The notes under the pieces were generated by a model. The model saw nothing but the letters and a program-made list of their open reading frames with translations. It did no database searches and had not been told where the DNA came from. Positions 1-10,138 of a stretch of 64,000 nt of DNA are shown piece after piece (position 1 is the stretch's first letter; the number at the start of each line of letters is the position of its first letter). A program made the position numbers and the translations under genes. The DNA comes from Anseranas semipalmata (taxonomy: Eukaryota > Chordata > Aves > Anseriformes > Anseranatidae): positions 351,793 to 415,792 of the forward strand of contig VXAA01000606.1 in NCBI GenBank assembly GCA_013399115.1, in the 5' to 3' direction.

Positions 1-540
1 CCCTTTGGAAAACAGTTACCTGTGATGCTTCCAATAAAGATAGGAATCTCTGGATGCTAGCCCGTATAGGATGCCCCTATGTGCCAAATAACCAATGCCA
101 ATGGCCTCCTTTACGTGACAGTGATAATTGCTCCACCAATGCGTGTCCCTTAGGTGAGGGGTTCCCAAAGTCCCGTTCATGGGGCTTTGTGATGGGAACT
201 TAATACAGGAGCCGACGCAGTTCTGCAGCATTGAGACTCCTCTTATTCCTTTGGAAAAAATGTCTTCCCTTTCCAGGCCCACTGGGTACGTGCAACCCTT
301 AGGAGACTTCCCAGCAAAGCACCCCCCTTGAAGCATCCTCTGCTGTAGGGGGGAGCAGAGCCAGGACTGGGTGGCTGTGGGGCTCTGCATCGCTCTGGGA
401 CGATGCTCAGCCCAGTGCCGCCACACCGGCAGGAAAGGCTGCAGTCGCTGCAGCATCAGCAATGAGCCGGTTGTGCTGAGAAGGGCTCCAAATAAAAAGA
501 ACCTTTGTGGCCCCTATACAAAGGCCTCCTGGTTGCTCTT
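1..540. other. Left edge, no recognised gene; long open frame on minus strand
   Basis: This stretch is richer in G and C than most of the window and holds no repeat I recognise. A frame on the minus strand, 462 down to 16, stays open for 148 codons. It begins MLMLQRLQPFL and ends SYLYWKHHR, and has no domain, signal peptide or family that I know. A shorter plus-strand frame (371-556) overlaps it, so openness probably reflects base composition. I do not call it a gene. Whether it continues beyond the window start as part of a larger exon cannot be seen, but its stop codon lies inside the window at 16-18. Confidence 0.3.
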
Positions 541-800
541 TAAGAGCTCTGCCTGAGCGTGCGTTGGCCCGGCTGGCTGCATCACTGCCTCCTTGGCACG
601 CATTAATGCGTGCGAGGACAGCGGAGATGCTCTCAGCAACTTAAACACAGATGTTTGTGAGCATAGTGGCGCAATGTACCAGTGGTGACACAGCTTTGCT
701 GCACCAAATAATTTAGCAGGCCCAAAGAGGGCTTTCTCAGGCCTATGAACATCATTAACTTTGACAAACAGAAAATTGTTCCCTTGCCAACAGCTTAAGT
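541..800. promoter_or_regulatory. Candidate conserved non-coding element
   Basis: A mixed-composition island with several CpG dinucleotides in an AT-rich setting and no simple repeats. It holds the perfect palindrome at 596-613, an AATAATTTAGC word near 708 and a run of well-balanced sequence up to the AT-rich stretch at about 850-890. Such islands in bird gene deserts are often conserved enhancers. That is inference from composition and motif content only, since no alignment was possible. It could equally be ordinary unique sequence. Confidence 0.3.
596..613. repeat. Perfect 18-bp palindrome
   Basis: GCACGCATTAATGCGTGC reads the same on both strands and carries a CpG in each half around a central ATTAAT. 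An 18-bp perfect palindrome is uncommon in 64 kb by chance. It could be a dimer binding site (the ATTAAT core suits paired homeodomains) or could extrude as a small cruciform. Function is inference. Confidence 0.85.
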
Positions 801-959
801 GGATTTACAAAAAGTGATTTATTTCTTTGCAGATAGTAACAGCCCCAAAGCATTGTATTTATACATAAATATATAAAAAAAAAAATTAAAACTCATGATT
901 TGGCTCAACTGCTGTGAGAAACAAACTGCCTCCCAAACACTTTGGCAAAAAGAAGGTCT

Positions 960-1260
960 GGCTTTTACTGCTGGGTAACAGGCTTGTTGTGGTCAAGGGC
1001 TGGGTTTCTCCTGGACATCTTCAGTGGCTTTGAATCCTCTGGAGGACAGGCTGAAGTCCCTCTTCGGTGGGTGCAGAACACCTGGCTGTGAGAGGTGCTG
1101 GTCTCAGCACACCTCCTCCTGGCCATGAGAAGAAGTGGTGTCGGTGGCATCCTCTTACGGCGTCAGATGTTCCTGCCAATCTGATAAGGCGACAGGTGCC
1201 CGATGTATGCCTGGCGTGCTCGGTAATTCACATAAACAAAAGGAAATGGAGAGTCTGAAA
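960..1260. promoter_or_regulatory. Candidate conserved non-coding element
   Basis: A GC-richer island of about 300 bp. At 1183-1188 there is a GATAAG word and at 1193-1198 a CAGGTG E-box, ten bases apart, within a CpG-containing segment (1155-1225). The GATA plus E-box pairing resembles composite sites bound by GATA/TAL1-type complexes, although the spacing and order were only judged by eye. Frames are open on both strands for about 60 codons, with no recognisable protein. Conservation is not tested. Confidence 0.3.
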
Positions 1261-2829
1261 TGATGGAATGAAGAAAAGAAAACTCAAAACCACAGCTGCA
1301 ATTTCCTACGTTGGTTGTTACCTCTCACTTGTCCCTAGAGCTTTGACACCTTCAATGCCAAATTTACTTTTTCCTTTATTTCCCTATTCTACGTTTCTAT
1401 TTACTTGCTCTGAGGCTGCAAAATGTTCATCCCCCACTGGGGGAAGCCAGGTGATCCTGCAAGATAATTTCTAAATCTTTCTTGAAAAAAAGAAGCAAGC
1501 AGACAAACAACTCCCCCTTAGCCCAGAAGGATTTAAAAAGTCAAATAAACCCATGAAATAAAGGAGATGAATTTAATGGGGGGTTTTTATCCCTTCTGTT
1601 AGGTTCTGAGCTTTTCAGGGTAGAAACTCAAACTGTTTGTAGGGTTCCTAATGCAATATGTTCCATATTCACTTGACCTTTCACCACTGCAATAGTAAGC
1701 ATGAAAAAATAAACAAATGGCAATTTCAGACTAAGTTTTCTTTTCTGCTTTACTCTTAAAATGTACTGAAAGAGCCTAGATTTCCACTGGTGTTAGGTAA
1801 CCTGAAAAGAAACTCGATATAATGCAATTGCTTCTAAAGCACTATTGCTTTGTGACATTGGGTTTATAAGGAAATGTGGGAATGTGCACTCCATTCATGT
1901 TAATTTAAGTGGATGTTTTGATTGGATTATGTAAGTATATTTGTGTTTGCATGTGCATGTGTGTGCGTGCATATATGCTGTGATTTGTCAAAAGAGGTCA
2001 ATCCACAGAAGTGAATTTAAACTTAATTTTACTTTCTTGGTAAGAGTTCAAAGGTTAAGTTCAGTTTAACCTTGGCTCAGTGGAGATTTTTCTTCTGATT
2101 TTTCAGTCTGATATGAAAATGGCTTGTGAAATAAAGACAAACACAGGTTCGCCTGAGAAGGCATTAATAATCTGATGCTTACATGTTTGTATAGAAGGCA
2201 GGTACAATCCAGTGTTGATTGCTTCTTAGCTTCTCTTTGCTTTCACAGAAAATCCTGGGAGATAATAGCAGGTCATCACAACCAGGCACTGGAGCATCAT
2301 GTACCCACAAACAAACATTGGCAACTCTGAAATGCATAGCTAGTGATGGTTCGTATGTGTGGGACAGATACATCCAGATTTGCAAGACGAATCATCATTG
2401 CAATAAATCACTTTTGGCATTTTACAATCTCCACTTGACCATTTTCCCAAACAAATTATTTAAAGTGTATATTACGTTACATTTTTTAAAATTTGTTTTA
2501 AATACAAGGCCTTTTACAGGGAGCCTAAAAGGTTAGCTTATGAGATAAACTTACTGGTGAAATTTCCAGTCTAAATAAATAAGAATCCCATCAGAACAAA
2601 GAATTTGGGATATGTTCAAACAAATACTGTAAAGTTTTGAGAAATGCCAAATTCTTTGGAGATTGGTGTGTGTGTACTATGTGTTTGTATAGTCAACAAT
2701 CTCATAGCAATATGGTATGCCAGTTATTAATTCTGCTCATTGCAGATGGCTTCATTATGTGTATTTAATTTCAGTACTTAAGCAAACATACAATAGCGAG
2801 GTTTACAAACTGCTTTAGGATATAACGAT
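1261..2829. other. No gene recognised; AT-rich unique sequence with short TG-rich tract
   Basis: Nothing coding is recognised. A TG/CA alternating stretch at 1941-1982 (TGTG, TGCATG, GTGCG words) is a degenerate dinucleotide repeat able to adopt left-handed DNA. The plus-strand frame at 2219-2536 (105 codons) has no recognisable domain and is treated as chance. Confidence 0.5.
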
Positions 2830-3060
2830 TGTGTACAGTCAAAAGAAATGGAAACAAAATGGATACAACTGATATTGCTCAGGCTGGAGGTAAATCTATA
2901 TTGATGGGATTAAGCCATTCAGAAGCATCCCTTGACTTGAATGGTCCTAAAACCACCGATCACTTTGTTTGCGGTGTCGAGAAGGTACTGATCACTAGAG
3001 CCGTAATTTGCCGCAGCAGTTAAGTGCTCCAATTCCTCAGCACAATAATTGCCACATGTT
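2830..3060. promoter_or_regulatory. Candidate conserved non-coding element
   Basis: CpG words (CACCGAT, GCGGTGTCGAG, GCCGTAATTTGCCGC) cluster at about 2955-3015 in an otherwise CpG-poor neighbourhood. GATCACT occurs twice (2958-2964 and 2990-2996). Retention of CpGs in AT-rich vertebrate DNA is a common mark of constrained non-coding sequence. The call rests on that alone. Confidence 0.25.
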
Positions 3061-3998
3061 GAGTGTGCAGATGTCTAAACACGTGGGAGCACTTCCCTTT
3101 CCTAAAGACAAATGAAGATTTTCATTTTGTTTTGTAAATGTGTCAGGATTTATCACTTAGTCATGTGTCATGCATTAGGGTGTTTATACAATACAGCTTT
3201 CCACACCCTGGTTCTGGACTTCTATGATTTCAACAACAAGGCCGTGAAGGAGTGGAGGTTTGCCAAACCTTCCCCTTTTAACCCAAACCTTTGGCTGGGC
3301 TAAAGAGAAGCCTGAGCTGAGTGTGCCTGGTAAATGGTAAATGGGATTATTCCCAAGAGTGAGACAAGTGGGATTCACCCATATCCTCGAAGACTGCTAG
3401 ATAAAAGAGTCATCATCGGCAAGACAAGCAAACATTTAAAAAAAGAAAAAAAGAGAAAAAAAAAAATTGAGATCATTATGTCCACCAGCAATAATTATAT
3501 GTCTGTCCATATTACTTGGGTGCTATATTGAATTGTACCTGTAGCCTCTCTTCCACCTCCTTGTCCTGCCCAAGCAAGAAGGAACTGGTTCTAACTTTCC
3601 TTTTTGTGTAAATAGCTACCTTTAAAACAATTTGTTTTGAAGTTTGAATATGTAACATCTTATCAGAGACAGGCTGACTGATCGTAACAATATTTCTGAA
3701 ATAACTGTTCCACAGTGGAAACAGGAATGGGCAGAAGCCGGGAAGCTGGGAGGTAGACTGGGCTCCAAGCCCAAAGTTGATGTCATTTCAGTTTGGAGTT
3801 CCAGGCTAATGCTGATGATGCAGGTATGGAGCTGCTCCCATTAGGACAAAGATTCGGACCTGGACATTCATAAAAAGTGATGAAGGTGTATTTGGGGTCC
3901 AGTGTTCAGTCCTGCTCTCAGAAAGACTTTATGGATAAAGCCAGGATTAGCTGTTAAAATGTTAAAATAGCTAACTGATGTCTCTAACAAGCTTTTTA
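3061..3998. other. No gene recognised
   Basis: Unique sequence with an A-rich patch at about 3437-3468 (runs of A broken by G). Short frames on both strands near 3112-3378 overlap each other and look accidental. Confidence 0.5.
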
Positions 3999-4091
3999 CT
4001 TTTTTCTTTTCTTTTCTTTTCTTTTCTTTTCTTTTCTTTTCTTTTCTTTTCTTTTCTTTTCTTTTCTTTTCTTTTCTTTTCTTTTCTTTTC

Positions 4092-4122
<31 letters not shown>

Positions 4123-4228
4123 CTTTTCTTTTCTTTTCTTTTCTTTTCTTTTCTTTTCTTTTCTTTTCTTTTCTTTTCTTTTCTTTTTCTTTTTCTTTTT
4201 CTTTTTCTTTTTCTTTTTCTTTTTTTTT
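3999..4228 (+). repeat. Pure pyrimidine microsatellite, (CTTTT)n passing into (CTTTTT)n
   Basis: All 230 bases on the plus strand are C or T. From 4006 the unit is CTTTT, 19 units, the last stretched by two T at 4096-4102. Sixteen more CTTTT units follow from 4103, then CTTTTT from 4183 (six clear units), ending in C plus nine T. Open frames here encode only Phe/Ser or Lys/Glu/Arg repeats and are not genes. A tract this long with mirror symmetry can form intramolecular triplex DNA. Its assembled length is likely unreliable. Confidence 0.97.
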
Positions 4229-4907
4229 GATAAAATTGTAATAAAAATAATAAAAAGTGTCCAGGAAAGTATCTCCCTCTCCACTTTGTTACCCTTTCAG
4301 GGGCTGATAGTCCTTTTTTATTGTTTGCAGAAGGGGGGGGGAAAAAAACACAGTTATTTATCTGTTACCAGACAAAGACTGTAAAGAAATCCAAGAAGCA
4401 TCCTAGCACAAAAGCCTGAACTTTTTGACCTCTCAGGCCTCAGGCCTGGACAATTGGCCGAGCTGGGCTTTTTCCTGAGAACTGCCCGAGGGCAGAGGCT
4501 GAGAAAAGATGCACATTGTTCCTCCAGCCATTAAATGCGAGGGCTGAAAGGCAAAGGACCTCACCAGGTTAGAGCAGTGCTGAGAATGCAGCTTGACACT
4601 CATTTTCAAGGTAATGTAATAAAGAGAAAAAGTGAGTTGTAGAGATCTTAATTCTTTAAAATTTAAAAGCTAATTTTGTGTCTTTTAGTCAATTTCCTAT
4701 GCAGGAAGGAAGAATTTATTAACTGACTTCTGATGTTAAATGGAGTGCTAATGGGCAAGTACAACAATTCAACAGGTGCCAAGGAGAAATATAGAGACAT
4801 TATATCAATATTAATCTTACAGCCTTGCAAGCACATTGGTAGGGGGTTTTATTAGGCACGTTGTGATGGGAACACCCACAAAGTGAAAAGGGCTCAGGAT
4901 TTCCTGT
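4229..4907. other. No gene recognised
   Basis: Holds a nine-G run followed by A (4333-4348) and a short direct repeat of CAGGCCT near 4435-4450. Nothing coding or regulatory stands out. Confidence 0.5.
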
Positions 4908-5168
4908 TTAAAGTGATTGAACTCTAACAGGCAACTTGGCTTGCAAGGTGTTATCATGGCAGATTATGAATTTTGTGCCATCAAAAGTTGCTGTCTGCAG
5001 ACAGAGCTGCAGGAACTTCCTGAGCTGGAAACTCCTCCTGGAGGAGATGCCTTCAAGTGGCTGTGCTCTGCACGTGCCCTGGCTGGGGCAAGCAGGGCAG
5101 CAATGCTGGAGAGCAGAAGTATTTCCAACATCGAACACTCAGCTGGAAGCCTGAACACCCATTATTAG
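4908..5168. other. Unrecognised segment open in two frames on each strand
   Basis: Four frames, two per strand, of 64 to 83 codons overlap almost completely. The plus-strand frame 4917-5168 contains the internal start MADYEFCAIKSCC and a Glu/Leu/Pro-rich middle. None resembles a family I know. Openness on both strands at once follows from a local rise in GC and is not evidence of coding. No splice signals that would define an exon were convincing. It could be a constrained non-coding island. Confidence 0.2.
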
Positions 5169-6130
5169 TCTGGATAGCAGTCAAAAGAATAGTTGATCCT
5201 GCTGAAAATCTACGCGACTGCTACTTTACAGACTAATCTTCTGCCAGTAAACAAATGCTGACTCTAATGTACTTCTGATTTTGACCCCTGGGTTGAAAAT
5301 TTTCTGTATAAACACCAGCTGATGAACAGGTCACTTTGTTTGCAAGACAAGACTCTCAGTGTCACACCCCACACAGCAGGTCCCTGATCCAGATAAAAGA
5401 CTTCAGAATGCCCAGCCATAATTTTCACTGAACATTTTTTTTTCATTGTTCCAAGCTGTCAAATTATTAGTGGGAAAGGATTAGTGGAAAAGGGGAAAGT
5501 GTTTTTGTCTAACATCTTATTCTGGGGAAAAAAAAAAAAAAAAAAAATTATGTTTTCAGATGGAAAAGTTTCACATTTTAAAGACAAGGGATTTTGAAAT
5601 TTCCAAGATGTAAGCTAAGTGGAATTTTAAAAATGCAAAATCAAAATAAAATATTTTCATGTTTGACAGTGCAATTTTTTTTTTTTTTTGGTCGAACTGC
5701 ATATATTTTCTGATTAAAAGTGGGGGATTTTTTTGCAGACTTACAAATTTTTCATTCCATATCAAAGCCAAATAAAAAAAGAAGGCACAGAAATGTCTCT
5801 GGAATTGGAGAGCTATTTCTCTGTGGCTCTTATTCTCTTCATCAATACATTAAAAATAACAAATAACAGTGATATCTGCCAACACTGAAATGATAACAAA
5901 CATTTCCATGGAAAAAGGCGAAATTGGTTAACTGGAAACCTGCTTGTTGGGGTTCTGTCTCCTGTGAGATTTACCACCAGCCATCTTATCTCTCTGGCTC
6001 TGTTTTGCAATGTTGGATTTCAAGCAGCCGAAATGGACATTAGTAAAAGTGCCTCACAAACTGCATACAGGTAATGAATTATGCCCTCCCCGATATGGCA
6101 TAAATAGACAAGGCGATACCACAGTGTCAA
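5169..6130. other. No gene recognised; poly-A and poly-T runs
   Basis: Contains A20 at 5528-5547 and T15 at 5675-5689 in AT-rich unique sequence. Short frames are accidental. No SINE or LINE body is visible next to either run, so they are not clearly retroposon tails. Confidence 0.55.
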
Positions 6131-6610
6131 ACCCCTTTTTCTAAGGAAGGTTTCGCTTGCTCCTGTATGATAGCTGTTGGGAACTTCTGAGCCTGCTGCT
6201 GTGTGTAGTCACAGAATAAATTCCCCTGCTCCAACCCTTCATGCTAGGCTTAGCTGAAGCCACCACAGAGATTTCACCTTCCTCCGAAGGCACAGGGTTC
6301 AGAGCTGCCCCAGCCCTGCCTTGGTGCTGCGCTGAGCTTTGTGCAGAAGGATGCTCTCGGCACTGGCAACAAATGTTTTTTGGTGAGTCCATCCCTTTCC
6401 AGAGAAGCAACGGCTATCACAGCCCTCTGTGGTCGGGAGGATGTTGCACAACCCGGCTGCGTCGTGTTCTCACTGCAATGTCCCTTTGCGAGCAGTGTCG
6501 TAAACAGCATCTTATTCATTTCAGTGGCATGCTGCAGAGGAGAAACATCACACAGTAATTCTGCGTGGCAGGGTCCAGAAAAGGAAATAAAAACTGCGCA
6601 ATGCAAATGA
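6131..6610. other. GC-richer segment with overlapping open frames on both strands
   Basis: Frames of 89 to 110 codons overlap on both strands (6141-6410 and 6274-6606 minus; 6241-6558 and 6341-6610 plus). None shows a recognisable domain, and mutual overlap makes coding unlikely. The segment is a mild GC rise and could be unique or weakly constrained DNA. Confidence 0.2.
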
Positions 6611-7440
6611 CATGGACTCTGGGGCTGCTTGACACTGCGTTTTTTATGTGTGTGTGAAAATGCTAACAGGCGCTATCTCACATGAAGAATTAGCTTCCTG
6701 TCCTACTAATAATAGTAAACATCACAATAATCACAGTAAAATCACCCCAAATCAAATGAATACTTTTGGGGTTCCAGTGTCATCTAGGCCTTCCCCCCAC
6801 TCCCTTAGCTCTGTAAATCAAAAGTAGCCCCAAAGAATTCAACTCAGTTTTATATTTGTGAAAATATGTGGGGTGAGGCTAGCAGCATCTCCCCTTGTGA
6901 GCCCAAACTGTGATCTAAAATATCCGAGACAATGAAACCCCCCAAAATCAGGGAATACCAGTGCTGCTGTGTAAGGGAGAAAGAGGGGGGAGATTTGAAC
7001 ATGCAGTGCTGTTGTTTAGCAAAACTTCATGTAAGAAAAATAATATGGCAAGTTCTGTGGCTGTTAGATGTATTCAATAATTTTTATTCAAATATAAATA
7101 TTTAAGATACCAAAAAGCTGCTTTCTCTACTTCCTTAAAAATTCCAAACTGTACAACCAGTTCCCATAAATGACTAATCTTATTTTAAATGAAGCTAATT
7201 TTTGGCTGGGTCTTGAGAAGAAAAAAATATTGGATCCACAACAAAATCCATATTTCCCCCCCACTCTGTATCTTAAAAATGCATCCAGACTAACAGCTTG
7301 TTTCCAGATGATATTGGATGCTCCTTTTAGTTTCCAAAATAGTTTTTTTTTTTTTTTAATTTGGTTGTGCAGCACAGAGATCTATGTTTTGACCCCCTCT
7401 ACTTTGCAAGGCTGAGGCTGGGGTGCCCGCACAAGCTGCT
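6611..7440. other. No gene recognised; T15 run
   Basis: AT-rich unique sequence with T15 at 7343-7357. I see nothing coding. Confidence 0.5.
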
Positions 7441-7442
7441 GG

Positions 7443-7484
7443 AAAAAAAAAGAAAAAAAAAGAAAAAAAAAGAAAGAAAGAAAG
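7443..7484 (+). repeat. Phased A-tract repeat, (A9G)3 then (AAAG)3
   Basis: Three copies of nine A plus G (7443-7472) repeat every 10 bp and are followed by AAAG units to 7484. A-tracts spaced at one helical turn add up to intrinsic curvature, so this is a candidate bent-DNA site. It may also be only a slipped poly-A. Confidence 0.9.
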
Positions 7485-8699
7485 ATGGTTTGCAAAATCT
7501 GGACCAGGGATTTTACGGGGAAGAGCACAGTCCTTCCCCCCTATGGCGGGTGGATTTATTGGGTGTCACGATGACACAATGTGTCTATTTGAAACTGAAG
7601 AAAGCCCCCTACTTAACCTTCATCTTTTTGTGTGTGCACGTACCAGAAGGCACCACACTGTTGCTGGAAAGCAAATAATTAGTGACATGTTCTGTAACAC
7701 CATTGCTATTTAAAGCTAAATCAGTGGGTTAATGCTTCTTGAAATGTGACATCCATGAGGGATTCTCACTCCAGCACTGTTAGTCACTTGGTGGTCTCCA
7801 GAGTGACAGAATCAATGCCCAGAGTTTTAAAAGTCTTGGTTGCAACAGGAAACAAGTGATTATTGGTGAACTTACACGGGGAGGGGGGGAACATCCATAG
7901 AGCCAGATCCTGCAGGGCCCAAAGGGGCCAGGGCTCTTTCTCCCCCAAGCACCCCAGGGGGGATGCAGACTGCAGTCATCACTATTGCAAATGAGTGAGT
8001 GGGGAAAGCTTTCCGCAGAGGGATGTAAATACACTGGCATGGGCAGAGGAATGGGTCCCAGCCTTCCTTAGCCATGGTGATTTCCTGCTGTGCAAGTCCA
8101 TGGGGACCTGCCTGTCCCTAGTGCAGTGCATGGCTTGCTGCAGCCCCACTCCCTGCAGGCTGGTGGGGCGGGCGAGGCTCCTGAGACTGACTTCTGGATT
8201 GTAAAATCCCTGAACACAGAGCCCAGGGCTCCCTGGACATCCACACAGCACTGAGCACTCTGACAGGCTCTAAAGAATGAATCCCGAGAATTTATAATTA
8301 CCCACCAGTGATAGAGAGACTCTAGAGTTGATTTTTCTCGCAGAACTGAAGCAAGGCCATTCTTCATTAGGGCAAATGGACGGAACAAAACTCTTTGCAT
8401 GTGTGAGAATAAAATCCAAAAGCAGTAATGAAAGGGGGAAAAAAAAAGAAGAAGAAATAAGACAGTCAAATCACATTTTACTTCTTACCCAGGAGATTGA
8501 CACAGTAGCCTTTTTTTTCTCTTTCCCATTTTCCATTAAGCTGGTTCTTTAAAACACATCTGAACTTTTCCCATCCTGACGATTCCCACGGACAATTGGC
8601 AGAGAATCTAGGACAACTTGCAATACTGGGATTTTTTCCAGGCATGAGTAACTTGTTAAAAAGCCACTATTTCCCTAATACTAACAGTAAACAGAGTTC
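7485..8699. other. No gene recognised
   Basis: Mixed-composition sequence, GC-richer around 7870-8260. The minus-strand frame 8068-8469 (133 codons) starts with a hydrophobic run (MTVLFLLLFFSPF) but overlaps other frames on both strands and lacks any recognised domain. The hydrophobic start comes from a purine-rich patch at about 8437-8460. I treat it as chance. Confidence 0.45.
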
Positions 8700-9070
8700 A
8701 CATCCACATGAAATCCTCTGTGACCCATCGGGGAAAGTTTTTTGTATATTTATATAGAGAGATATATGAAATCATTTAATTCCTTTATCCATCAAGCACT
8801 TGGAACTCAGCATGTCCGTTTATATTTCACTTAAAAAAATAAATATACACATGCATGCCAGGCTGAATTTAAAGGTATCCTTTTCCCCTGGTTGACAGCT
8901 CTATGCCTTTAGTTTATAAGGAAAAGCTTTGGAAAGAACAGTATTTAAAAAAAGTTATTGAGCCGTGTTTTATGTCACACCGATGAAATATTGCTCTGTC
9001 ACACCTGCTGCTTCTGCTACTTTGGGTTGTGGACAACTGTGTTGATTAGTTACTTCCCGAATTTCTCAGT
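8700..9070. promoter_or_regulatory. Weak candidate non-coding element
   Basis: Balanced unique sequence with TATTTATATAG, AATCATTTAATTCC and CpG-bearing words (GAGCCGTG, CACCGATG, TTCCCGAA) and no simple repeats. Flagged only for texture resembling the other islands, with low confidence. Confidence 0.15.
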
Positions 9071-9534
9071 ATTTAGGAGCTTGTGCTGTTGGGCAAGCAG
9101 AAATTTCAGGCAAGCATACACTGTGTAGATGCATTACATGTGCAATGATTTCAAAACATCCCCAAACGATCACTGCTTTTTTGGACCTGTTGATGACAGC
9201 AGTTATCTAACTAACCTATGTCTATTGTAGAGTAGGAAGGCCAAATAGTGGCAACCTTTAAAGTCCTGCCCACACTGCATCCCACCACAGACATGGGTTC
9301 TGCCTAGGTTGCTCAAAAAAGTGGACTAGTCTAACAACAGCAGGAAGCCCTTGCAAAGGGCATGGATGAAAGTATGCGAGAGGGCCGGTGAATTGAGGTT
9401 TGCCCATGACTGAAGTGTGGACACAGCAGGAGATGGACCAGATGGATGCTATCAGCTTGAGTGCAAGTGCATGGTGGACCTGATTCCCTTTTCCAGTATG
9501 GCTACCAAAGGCAGTGTAGATGTTTCTATTAGGA
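9071..9534. other. No gene recognised
   Basis: Unique sequence. The short frame at 9417-9608 runs into the SINE remnant that follows and is not a gene. Confidence 0.5.
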
Positions 9535-9720
9535 CCATGCCCAGTGTAGTAACTGGCCCTGTATTTTGGAGCTGGATAGAAATTGGGAGCCCAGAGCTCT
9601 ATTCATAACCCTGCAGCTTTCCTGTTGAAATCTGTTGTCCTGCTCTGCCTCAGTTTCTCAACAGAAAAAACAGAATGAGTAAAATATTTTGGAAAACACT
9701 TTGAAATTTATTTTATTCTA
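9535..9720 (+). mobile_element. MIR/CORE-type SINE remnant
   Basis: A degenerate tRNA-derived SINE in sense orientation. It has the head wording (AGTGTAGTAACTGG, then TTGGGAGCCCAGAGCTCTATTC), the CTGCTCTGCCTCAGTTTCTCAAC core and the tail ending ACACTTTGAAAT. The CCTCAGTTTC core followed by a TTTGAA tail is typical of MIR. Deletions are evident in the middle. It is ancient and cannot move. The family assignment is from memory of the consensus. Confidence 0.65.
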
Positions 9721-10085
9721 ACTATAACCATGTAGTCCTAAATCATATGGCTAGAGTTAGGTGATGTGCACACTCTTCCATCTTTCTGACTTTATCCCAT
9801 CCAAAAAGAGTGTGAAAAGACAAAGCTGTGATTTCTTTCCAGAAGGGATTTCCAGAAAACATTGGCATTTGGAAGAACCAAAAGAAAACACCCTGGCTTG
9901 GGACTGCCTCTCTCTTGCAAGGTTTTGTCAACCTCACACTCCCTGTGAGTGAGACTAGACATGTGTGCCCAGTATTTTACACACAGTCTTGATCTCAGCT
10001 CTTGGTGCTGTTCACAAAACATCATTCTCATTAACAAAAGCCATGAACAAGCCTCTTCCATTAGGATAGATTTCCTCAGTGGGCT
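9721..10085. other. No gene recognised
   Basis: Unique sequence with short frames on both strands that overlap one another. Confidence 0.5.
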
Positions 10086-10138
10086 GTTTTTTTGTTTGTT
10101 TGTTTGTTTTGTTTTTGTTTGTTTGTTTGTTTGTTTTT
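10086..10138 (+). repeat. (TTTG)n microsatellite
   Basis: About a dozen TTTG units, interrupted once or twice by extra T. The complementary AAAC repeats seen at 33679-33705 and, in variant form, at 36928-36951 make this a recurrent motif of the window. Confidence 0.95.

Noticed and set aside
3868..4284. Lys/Glu/Arg-repeat and Phe/Ser-repeat open frames over 87-138 codons
   Set aside because: They only translate the CTTTT/CTTTTT microsatellite on either strand.
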